A stretch of 64,000 nucleotides of DNA from NCBI RefSeq assembly GCF_002999335.1, contig NW_020312048.1, positions 62,001 to 126,000 on the forward strand, given 5' to 3'. The DNA is from Cyclospora cayetanensis. Its lineage: Eukaryota > Apicomplexa > Conoidasida > Eucoccidiorida > Eimeriidae. Shown here piece after piece: positions 23,225 through 33,249 of the stretch. Under the pieces are notes generated by a model, which did no database searches, was not told the origin of the DNA, and saw nothing but the letters and a program-made list of their open reading frames with translations. How positions within the stretch are numbered: position 1 is the first letter of the stretch; the number at the start of each line of letters is the position of its first letter. Position numbers and translations under genes: made by a program.

Positions 23225-26157
23225 CAAAAAGCGGCGTTTTCTGGTACTTTTAAGCTTGTCTTCGCTCTTTTTGCCTTTGTGAGGTGCCTTCTGCACACCG
23301 AATGGAGCCACGCAGTGGCAGCGCCGCTTCCACTCATCTCTTGCTGTTGTTCATTTGATGATTGGGTATGCAAAATCACACGGCCAGTTTTGGGACTTTG
23401 TGAATCTACAGCACTTTTGACGAGGTACAATGAATGCACATCGCATGATCCTTTTGCACGTTTTGCCTCGCTCAGGGTTGACAGAGAATTGCAGGGAAGT
23501 CATCTGTTTCGAGCTATTCGCTAAGGAGCACTGTATTCGTGAGTCTGAGCCAGGGACCAAAGACCGCTGAAGCCTCCAAACAATAAAGCATGAATGTTTT
23601 TTGTGGCATTGAAACGGCCTTTTTATCAAGGCATGGGCTCGTCTTCGGGGGAATTTTTGGGCTTTGCCTTTTCAGCCCTCTCAGCCTCGCGTCAAGCAAT
23701 GCACAGAGGGGCGGCCACTGGTGCTGCTGCCCCCGCAGGGGATTATCATAGGCTCCTATTTATAAGCGCGCAGTGACTTTTGGCTGCACTTCTACAACGT
23801 AGAGCGTAGAAACCACCACAATGTGTCTTCTGACTCGTGCACTGGTGACAAGCCGTAATTAGAATAACTATGGCACACTGCTACAGTGCTAGCTGGCAGA
23901 CTGGCGGTGCGCGTTAGTTTGGACTGAAGACGGCCCCTCACGATGGTCCCTTTGATTGCTAGTCTGCCGATGGTTGCAAACCGTAGCACAAAGCCGCAGG
24001 CTGAGAAGTCCCCTTTGAAGGACAGCACTGCAAGGTCCTCCCTCCTTAAGTGCATGTATGCACACACACCCTAGCAGCTGAAGGGCCAAACGCAACGCAG
24101 GTAAGCCTCAGCCAAGTGTCTTCTACAGTAGGGGCTCCAGCCCCAGTGAAGACAACATAGTGGCTTGCAAGCCAATTTTCGTAAGTGTTATCCGCGTGAA
24201 AAGCCACCTTAACAATTCTTCTTAGTTCCTCCGTTGGACCGCATGCATGGAAAGCCCCCTTCCCTCCCAATGGAGGTGTGACGCATATGATCTTGCAACA
24301 GCAAGAAAACCTTGGCGTTGCCGTCTGTCCAGCTTTTTTCCAACGGACATGAGGGGGAGACATCTGCTGTACTTAGAGAGCCCTCCTATAGTAGGAGCAG
24401 ACTGACCACACTAATGAGAGTACAGGTGTTATTACACCAAGCTATGTATCTTTGTCCAAGGCTACCTGTTTTAATAGAATTCGTTCTGCATCAGTATAAA
24501 GATCCACTGAGCCTTTCTATTGATTGATCCGTTCTTCTGCTTACTCTACTCGATGCGTTTGGGAGGTCACGTGTCGCTGTGCACTGGGGAGCCCCTGCAG
24601 CACTGGACACTGGCAATGAGGTTTTAAAAACAGCAGAAACCGGGCAGGATATTTGGGATACAGTTGAAGAGAAGAACATTATGCTCTCAACTCTAAACAG
24701 GAACTACCATTGTAAAGCCAGTCCTGGGCTAGAGAGAGTCGCAGGGATGTGAAGATTTCCCCTGGTATCTAGCAGTCAGCAACAACTGAGATTACTTAGT
24801 GACACCCAAAGAAGGATGAGACAGTTAGTGCGCTTCGTACTGCAGCATAATTGGCTGCAGGACCGCTTTGGCCTGTTCCTTCAACCCACATGGTCCAAAA
24901 GGGTGGGCACCCCCGTGCCAGGCGATCACATCCCGGCGTAACGCATCTCGTGATGGCAGTGTGTGAGAGCTTACTCTGGTCATGATCCGGTGGGAAGGCC
25001 ACAAGTGCAGCCATGCTCCAAGCACATACACTGAGCTATCGTCGTGTCTCCTACCTGCCTCTGGGGGCCAAGCCAAGAGAACCTAAAACTGGCAAGAGCC
25101 TTGACTGAGAACCTAAAGAAGCGTTGCAACAGTGCACAAGGAGCTGGTTTTAGTCTTTTTCAGCTACCCTGTTCACCGAAGGATTGCTAGAACGGAACGC
25201 ACCAGGAGGGGACTATTAGAGGAGCACTGCATATTTTTGTTGAATTTGTGTCCCAGTCGGTTTGCTGTACTCTTGGGAACTTCTGTTTAGCGAGCACCAT
25301 TTGAGTCTGTTTGTGTCGCGTTAGACGACATGGGCCGTGAGTGAGTTGTGGCGGAACCTGCCATATTGAAATCCCAATCAGTGTCACCGCTTTGCAGGTG
25401 CACGCCCCTTTATCATGCAAAGACGGGTAAGTGTCCTAACCAGAAACCACAGGAATTTGTTTTCCATGTCAGTGGCTTAATGCAGAGGAATCATATGGGA
25501 GCACGTGCGCGTGGCTACACGTCTACGCGTTTGACTTGTCTGCACTCACTCCTGCGGGTCTGTGAACTGCTCGCTGGTCAACCAGACAGCAGGCAATTCG
25601 TCGCCTTGCAGAACGCAAAATCCAGCCCATACACCACCGAGACATTGACACAAAAGCGTTATTCTGTATATTGTTTACTCGACAACAAGCGGGGGCTGGC
25701 GAGGAGGGGCAGAACGATAATTTCTTTCTGATCCAGGGCCCCCTGCTGCACACAGCGGCTCCCCTGCTGCTGTTTTCTCCTTTACTCTCCCCTGAAGAAG
25801 CGAGATGCATATATAAACGGGAAAATCCTTCTGTTTTTCTATTTTGCATTGCGCTTGACGGGGGAGGAAGGTCAAGCCCACGACCGCAAATCCCGCTTGC
25901 ATCGATCTCGCCAACATCGATAGCAGCAGCAAAGGAGATACAAGGTTTTCATGGAGACGCAAGGACAGGCAGGAGAAAGGCCGCGACAGAGACTGACGCG
26001 AAATAGGGAGAGATAGTTATGTTAAAAAAGAAAACTTGGGGGCGAAGAACCAGAGGCAGGCACATCCAGCAAACGACGTGAAATCGTAGCGAAACCGAGG
26101 GAGAGGTGCACAGGAGGACGATCACGGGTTAGGAAGGTGGCCAAAGAGAGTGTGATA
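23225..26157. other. Intergenic stretch with no recognised gene
   Basis: No open frame carries a recognisable motif. Two similar short segments in opposite orientation occur near 24110-24150 (minus) and 24560-24610 (plus). They share cactgggg-agcccct followed by gacactgg, which suggests decayed mobile DNA. The last part is the upstream region of the C2 gene. Confidence 0.4.
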
Positions 26158-28053
26158 ATGGCCTTGCATAGGCTGCGCATTGAGGTGGTAGCTGCTGTTG
26201 ACTTGCCTGCAGTCGATGGATCGACCTCAGACCCTTTCGTCATTGTGAGTTTGTTTGCCCGTCAGCTGGACTATCCCGCATAAAAGTCCACCACTCCCTA
26301 ATTGCAGCACTACGGCATAAATATGTACAAGGCTTAGTCCTCTGGCTCTATACGGCGGCCTTGCCCTCTGAAGGCGACCACGAAAATTACCAAAAAGCAG
26401 AGCAGCTGGACTTTGGGGCCCTGCTTAGGACGGTATTGTAGGGTTTCGCATTTTGCGGGCTGTTAACAGGTGAAGTATAAGGGCGCAGAGTTCAAAACAG
26501 AAGTCATCAAGAAAACGCTCTCCCCCAAATGGAACTTTCTTGTTAATATGAACTACAATGTGAGCCTACAGATCTCAGGATACCTGTTATCTCAGCCTCA
26601 GGAAGAGTTACTCAGAGTTATTACTTCCATGTTGGTTAGCTCGTAGAGAGTGCAGTGCTTTGGGGTTAGCGGCACGGTAGCAGCATCCTCTCTTTTCACT
26701 GCATACAGTACTACAACAGCCAAGTGGAGGCCATTTACTGAAAGCCTCTGGCATCTCCGTTTTCGCTACAGAAGTCAGCAGGTCCCCATAAGGTCCGTTT
26801 TGAGGTTTGGGACTACAACAAGATCTTAAGGAACGTGCTGTTAGGCGTCGTCGACTTAAATCTACAGGAGCTTCCTGTATGCCCAAAAGCGCGAGTAGTG
26901 GTCTTCGGGTACTGGCCCGAATCCTGCAGAGAAAGGCGATACAACCAAGCACAAGTTTTAAGCGTTTTCGCATTTAAAGGACATGCATGTATCATGACGC
27001 ATAGGCTACCGCGTAGGCGGGGCGGGTGCCAGCTAGACTGCGGATCACCTAGCAGTTCAAGCGCTCGGCTTCGAACTCTGGCTCTTGGCGTGCATGAGCA
27101 TTTCCCCTGTCCTGCTAATCCTTAACGCGTTTCCCTTTACGCTAAATCCAACTAGGGATGAGGCTTCCTTTCGCCCGCTTTTGCATTGGTGCTGTAAGGC
27201 GAACCACATCACTTTTTTCACATCGCTTCTTCTGCTTCTCTGCGCGGCATAGTAACACTTCTGTAATATGGAACTTTGGGCGTGTTCGTGCGCAGCTGGC
27301 CTCTTCAGTCGATCGATGGTACCCGATCAGTCTGACCACGAAGCAAAATACTGGTGCCGCTCTTCATCTGATTCTGCTCCTCCTTCCCCCTCTCACACAG
27401 ACACATGTTCCAGAACATCAGCATGTACAAGTTATTAAGCTAGGCCCTGGTGTCTCTGCCCAAGATTACGCCAGGCAGATGGAAGCTGCACAACAGCAGC
27501 AACTGTGGCAGCAACAGCAGCAACTGTGGCAGCAACAGCAACTTTGGCAGCAACAGCAACTTTGGCAGCAACAGCAGCAGCAATGGCAACAGCAGCAGCA
27601 GTGGCAGGATCAAGGGATGATGGGTTCACAAATGCAGCTGCAACAGCCGCCGCCTGTTGGGCAGCCTTCAGCACTACCGCCGCAACCATTAGAACAAGAA
27701 GTTGAGGAAACAGCTATTACTTCAAGTTCTCCAAGGGCTAGAAAGACCAGCAGCAGCAGCGGGAGAAGTAGCGACAGTGGTGGGCCCTTCATCTGCTCTG
27801 AAATCGGCCTTTTTGCGTACCTGACAAACATATGCACAATTGTCGGAAAAGAGCTATGTAGTTGCACTTTGCCACAGCTGATCCCATTTGCTGTTGTGAT
27901 TTTTCAGATGGCGAAGGAGCACAACAAAAGAAAAAGAGCAAACGGGAAAAGCAGAAGCGCGGAGGGAAAACAACTGTAGAGGCAGAGCCAGTTTTAGTCC
28001 TTGAAATCAAGCAGGTGCTTCCCCAGCTGCAGTACGGGGAAATTAGCAAGTAA
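26158..28053 (+). CDS. Small C2-domain protein with Gln/Trp-rich tail
   Basis: Five phase-checked exons, 26158-26244, 26470-26559, 26772-26876, 27401-27779 and 27908-28053, give 268 residues. Residues 1 to about 100 form a C2 domain: VVAAVDLPAVDGSTSDPFV, FKTEVIKKTLSPKWNF, then VRFEVWDYNKILRNVLLG. This is the strand order of a type I C2 fold, which usually binds membranes or Ca2+. Asp residues occur in loop 1 (DGSTSDP) and loop 3 (WDYN), so Ca2+ binding is possible but incomplete. Next comes a run of QLWQQQQ-type repeats (27495-27606), a Ser-rich stretch, and a Lys/Arg-rich segment (KKKSKREKQKRGG) before LEIKQVLPQLQYGEISK and a stop. The stop codon overlaps a good donor (AA|GTAAGA), so further exons cannot be excluded. 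Confidence 0.75.
27494..27606. repeat. CAG-rich repeat coding for Gln with regular Leu-Trp
   Basis: CAG/CAA triplets with a recurrent ctttggcag or ctgtggcag insert. In the C2 gene frame it reads QLWQQQQ several times. It is one of the few CAG arrays in the repeat-poor middle of the window. Confidence 0.9.
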
Positions 28054-30900
28054 GATTGCGTGCTCTTCCCCTTCCCCATGCTCTCTCGCCGCAAGCATTT
28101 GCCATTTGGTGCTCTCTGAGGTGTTTTATGCTTCCATGAGTCACGACAGGTAGCGAAAACAACGTTTATTGGCGACTGCTCAGGGCTCTCGCCAGGCACA
28201 ACAATAATAAGGAAGAGGCTCTTAAGGATCTGGTCATTCTTGTCGCTAGCAGAAACGCGCCCAACAAGGACGGAGTCTCCGCGGCTTAGTGGAGTATAGT
28301 CTGCCTCCTGGAAGCCCCTTATCTGCTTCCACACACTTTGCAGGTCGTGTCTCGCCTGCGTTGTAAGACTACCAAATGTATTGCATCAAGCTTCCCGTTT
28401 GTTTTATTCATCTCATGTAATTCATATTCAAGATTGGGCCGCTTTAAGCAGCTAAAACTATTTTTTACTGACAGAAACAGCTGGTGTATAGCTGCATCAG
28501 GAATGCGTAACCATGCGTTGCTTTCTTTGAGCAAGGGAGCAGATGGAGGGGCAGACCAAATCGCTGCTTAGTGGCTCTTGTGGCAACAAGCATTGAGCTG
28601 CCTCATGAAAATGATAGACACGATGGCGGGAAGCCCGTAATTTCGAGGCACCACATAAAGCGTGCCACGCCGCGCGGGGTTGCACAGGGGGTTAAACAGC
28701 ACTTGCCTGCATTCAATTTCGCTCACAGTCGCACAGCGTAATCATGAGGTTCCGAATAGTACAGCAAAACATGGAGCACCCTACACGATGTAGAAGGTAG
28801 CTGAGACCCCTTCGCTTGTGAGGCGAGCAACCACAAAAGAGGAATCACCAAGCACCTCTGGTGCGGCAAGAATGAGTAGAATGAAGGCTTGCACTGCGCA
28901 GTTGCCTGGAGTGCCCCCTGGAAAGCAGTAAAAAGCTCCTTCTAGGCGCGTCGCGTGTTACGCCATTGTAGTATACTGTAGGCTTGGCGTCCAACACAAA
29001 AAAGCGTTAACATGAACAGCAACACGATGTGATTGCACGCGGAATGCCCAGCTGTAGGGCAACCTTTAAGTATGTTATGCTTAAAAGAGTTTGCATCTCC
29101 CGCCGCAAAATGCGTCGTCTCTCCTCAGCCTCTTGAGCTGATCTGTTGCACTGCACTTAATTCGTTGTCTTTGTTAGAACATTAGATTGCCTTTCACCGC
29201 TGACGCTGGTATTAACAAATCGAGTACATCAACAGAAATAATATCCAGGAGCGTTTGTTGCTAAACTCTCATTTTGGTACGTTTGATTATCATCTTCTGT
29301 GCAGCTCGAGAGCGCTACAGTCCGGATATACAGCGGACTGAGGTATGAAGCCACCGCATATGCAAGAGAATGCTATTCGAGACGGGAACACAATGAGTAT
29401 TGCGGAAATCACACGCGTCATGTCCCTTTATACTCAGTGGGATGCCCTTCAACAAACATCCCTGGTGTGGCGGGGAAAAGCTACAACTTAACACTTCCTA
29501 TGACAAGCACAGTTAAGACTAAAAATCAGTCTAATATTCACCAATCGGTTTGTCTCTTCACATTGACTACTTTGACCGAGAGTAGACTCAGCTCATCACG
29601 GTGAGGGCCAATGCTCATTGCGTCTACGCTAAGTGCTATGTGCAACTAGCTGCGAATTCTTTGAGTTCTTAAATGGTGCAGCTACGCTCATTCTAGCTGC
29701 CCCTCTACCCTTGTAGCAGGAGCACTCAGGGGCGCAAACAGGTGAAGGCTAAAACTTCTCTTAGAAAAATATCAAAAATGTATTATATAGGCTGTAGTGC
29801 GCGTGGAGTTAAGTTCTGCCCTGCAATCCACTGAGCGTTACTCCGGGATCACGAAAATGTTGGAAAGTGCCACTGCCTAGCACGCAGCAGTCGATTAGTC
29901 CGACGCTTCCTTGGACACTGATGCAAAGTGCAGAGGCACTTCGATTTGCGCATGTGGAGACTCGATAGTCGGACTCCCTAAAGGGGATAAATGCGGCAGA
30001 CACAACTAGAGACAAAAAAACGAGAGCAATGAGCTAAGCTCTCTGTCTCTTTTCATTCCAGCGCCTACATTGTCGTGCCTGCTTTTCTTTTCGGATATTT
30101 TCTAGAAGAGGGCCTTTCTGCACACCGTTGCGTCGCGTTCATTGCGCCTTCCCGTCTCATAGGATGTGCTTGAAGGCTGTTATGGAGTTGTTGATGCTAA
30201 ATGCGAGGCCCATTCAAGTAATCTTTCATGCAGTCGTCGTGAAAGGCTCACCACGGGAGCAAGCAAGCTGCAAGTACACCGGAAAGACCCACGCGATGTC
30301 AGCACACCTCCCTGGAGGTGCCCCTTCCTGCCTCTTGCAATTCCTCGTTCTATCCACGACTACTTGTAGCTCCGCATGTAAGACTTTGGTGCAATAGCTA
30401 GTAAGTCTGCCGTCTTCAAATGCGCTACACTTGCTCGAAAACCCTCCCTGGCGAAAGACTATGGTCAAATTTGAGACCCACAGAACGAGTTGCACTGAGG
30501 AATAGATGCGGAGACCTCAAATGCACCAGGATTCGACTCAGTGCAACGCCCCCTTTATGAGAAACCCTCACCCCATAAGCGATCCGTGTGTCGGCTCTGC
30601 CACGGCGGGTTCTTAGCCGCAGCCTAACCGCCGGTATACGCCAATAGCAGCAGCGTAGGCAGCTGCGCACCAAGAGCAGCCTGCCAGCGCCTCCTCTGCC
30701 CTATCTACTCTTAAAAGAGTTGAAAGACAACCCATGAAGCACCAGTCGTTAACTATACGCTTAGCTACATGCTAATGCTGCAGCTTCTGCTGAAGCCTCG
30801 TTGGGACACCAGCGATGCATAAAGTTTCGAAAAGATGCTTGCTCCCGCAGTAGAAGCCGCTGCTGCTGGTTTTCCCGTCGCTACAGGCGATATTGTACGC
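28054..30900. other. Spacer between the C2 gene and VMP1
   Basis: The C2 and VMP1 genes converge here. Short frames at 29299-29604 (+) and 28319-28534 (-) show no domain. A possible small plus exon, 29306-29343, has splice-like ends but no partner was found. Otherwise nothing is seen. Confidence 0.35.
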
Positions 30901-32469
30901 TCATTTAGTAGCAGGAGTGCGGTCCTGCAGCAAATTTTGCATGTCTTCGTTGAGCTTGTCGTCAATTTTCTTCCGGTGAAGCTGTGCAAATTGCTCGACA
31001 CAGGCTAGTGCAAAGCACACAACAAAGGCAACAACAATGTACGAGAAGATGGTTGAGATGCTGAAGCCTCTTCCACTGCCACTGCTGCCGCCGCCTGCAA
31101 CTCCGTGTCTAAGTTTGTGAAGTTCTCGGTTCATTGCAGTCTCCAGTTCCGCAGATGATCCAAAGTAGCGCGAGAGAATAGACGAAAATGGCCAAATATC
31201 GGCCAGGCTGGCAATGATGTGTGCATGCATTGCATCGTACTGGGATGAAAAGAGGAAGACGAAAAGGGCTGCCTGAGACGTGGCCTTCACAACCGCCTTC
31301 CCGAGCACCAAAGCAATAAAGAATTCATGGAAAGGCATCATGAAGTGTCCACAAACAAGTCCGCAGAGATCAAACAGCATATTTGGCCAACAGGAGAGGA
31401 GAAAAACAGAAACAGCCCCGTATTTTTGCACTAGATCCAAGGTCCACTTCTTCATTCGCGTCACAAGCGAGCTGTCTCCCCCCTTTACCTCCCCTTCTAG
31501 TTCCTCGAACTCGGCATCTGACTGGTGCGCCTTGGCTGCAGCGTACGACGCTGCATACGGCGGCAGCTCTCCGAGGGCCGTTCCCAAACCCCACAGCAAG
31601 GCGTAAGGGAGAGTTTTGTGCAGAACTGACAGAAAAGGAAGGCGTGCCGTCGTTAATTCTGTTTCTGGCAGAGGCGCTAGGCAAGGGAACACCTCCCCAG
31701 GCTTCAAGACAGACTGCCACATGCTCCCCCTAGGGTCGAAGTCGGTATTCCCACAAGCCTCTGCCGAGGCGCAAATGGAGTAAATATGAGGGAAGAGAAA
31801 CAAAAGGCCGCTGTGCATGCCGCTGCCCAGTCCAATGGAACTTAATACCCCCAAACCTGCCCACCAAACAACAACCTTCAACCAAATCCACAAATCCTGA
31901 ATGACCCCGTTGTGTGGACCCTCCATCTGCGCAGCGACGGATACTGCTGTAACAGCCACTAGCAGCCAAAGGGTCAACACATGCGAAGCCACATAGCGCA
32001 CCGCCCTGTGGAAGAAACTGCATGCCGCAAGGGTGCTGTAAGCGAGGGTCTTGAGGGGATCCTTCAGCAGTGTAATGTGCTTCCTCCTGTTGTGCTGCTC
32101 CTTGCGCACAGCATGCCAATCCACACAAAGGCCTCCATGGCAGGTGCACCGAGTGAGTCCCCTCCGTACAGAGGGGCAAGTGGAGAGGATGGGAGGAGGG
32201 AAGGAAAAAGCCCTTTCGAAAACATCCGCAGGACTAAGACACTCAGACCCCAGGTTCGACAGAAGAGGGGCTACTACGCCCCCTGAGGCCGTCATCTCTG
32301 ACGCAAAAATAATGCAGCAATGCGTGGGAAAGACGCAACCAGGTCCTCTCTGGAGCTGCTTCTCCCGTAGCAGCAAGCCTGAGAACTCTAGACCTCCTGA
32401 TGCGCTGCTTGTTTCGGCCAAAGCAATACGCTGCCTGTTTTGCCAAACGTACTTGGACGCAAAATACAA
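30901..32469 (-). CDS. VMP1: Vacuole membrane protein 1 (VMP1) homologue
   Basis: A single exon of 522 codons. VMP1 is a multi-pass ER protein of the VTT/DedA superfamily with lipid scramblase activity, needed for autophagosome formation and lipid-droplet and lipoprotein handling in other eukaryotes. Family landmarks are clear: LLKDPLKTLAYSTLAAC before the first membrane helix; WWAGLGVLSSIGLGSGMHSG with LLFLFPHI; WGLGTALGELPPYAASYAA; and a long membrane block with KYGAVSVFLLSCWPNMLFD, LCGLVCGHFMMPFHEFF and LGKAVVKA. The C-terminus after the last helix is basic and acidic (HRKKIDDKLNED). The N-terminal 110 or so residues before the conserved part are not conserved, so an in-frame Met nearer 32292 could be the true start. 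Intron-free structure stands out among its neighbours. Confidence 0.92.
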   Translation of the reverse strand: MYFASKYVWQNRQRIALAETSSASGGLEFSGLLLREKQLQRGPGCVFPTHCCIIFASEMTASGGVVAPLLSNLGSECLSPADVFERAFSFPPPILSTCPSVRRGLTRCTCHGGLCVDWHAVRKEQHNRRKHITLLKDPLKTLAYSTLAACSFFHRAVRYVASHVLTLWLLVAVTAVSVAAQMEGPHNGVIQDLWIWLKVVVWWAGLGVLSSIGLGSGMHSGLLFLFPHIYSICASAEACGNTDFDPRGSMWQSVLKPGEVFPCLAPLPETELTTARLPFLSVLHKTLPYALLWGLGTALGELPPYAASYAAAKAHQSDAEFEELEGEVKGGDSSLVTRMKKWTLDLVQKYGAVSVFLLSCWPNMLFDLCGLVCGHFMMPFHEFFIALVLGKAVVKATSQAALFVFLFSSQYDAMHAHIIASLADIWPFSSILSRYFGSSAELETAMNRELHKLRHGVAGGGSSGSGRGFSISTIFSYIVVAFVVCFALACVEQFAQLHRKKIDDKLNEDMQNLLQDRTPATK

Positions 32470-33249
32470 GAAGTAGGGGGCGAAGTTGAAACTTTCGCAA
32501 GGAGGGGCGGGACTGTAAAGAAAGGGAGAAAAAGCTCTGCAGAATATGCGCAGCGAGCTCTCTGCGGCAGATGCTTAGAGGCTGCTAAGTTATTATGCGC
32601 CAAGAACGAGGAAGGACTATGGATTGTTTAAAACGTATTCACTCAGTTTACAGAGAAAGCTGCAAGTCTCCCTCTTCGTACATACAGCAGTCAACCAACG
32701 CGAAACTGGCACTGCTGGACACTCACCGGGGCGAGACAAACAGATGCGGCGGCCCGCTACTCAAAAGACCACATTTATGCAGCATCCATTTCTTTACGTT
32801 CACGCAAAAGACATTCTGCTTTTACTATGGAAGGCTCATGGGCATCCTACTACCGCCCTCGGCCTTCCTAGAGGCTGCCGCACATTCGCTTCGCAGCCCT
32901 TAACCAGCGCGTAATCACGTGTCTTTAGGCAGAAGGTTTGCGCGCACTCCCCCAAACGCAATGACTTATAGGCATTTCTGCTAGAAAACGCGTTCGAAGC
33001 CGCTACATGCCTGTTCCCCCCCTTTAAACCGGCTGTACTCGCACGTGCCCCTTCCCCCCTGTGCAGCCCTTCCCAAAGATGATCCCCCCCCCTGCATCGA
33101 GTTCCCTCGTCAGGCAACAAAGCGCACTGCTAGCTTTTGGAGGCACCTGTGTAATCTAGCTCCGGCAGGGCCTGCTGCTGCGGCGGAGTCCATTCACCCC
33201 CCACACATCACAGTAACACCAGGGGCCCCCATCCGGCTTACGGGCGCAA
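32470..33249. promoter_or_regulatory. Divergent region between VMP1 and the RFC3-like gene
   Basis: About 780 bases between two genes pointing away from each other. G- and C-runs (for example ccccccc near 33090) occur, but no coding motif. It presumably carries both promoters. Confidence 0.4.
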
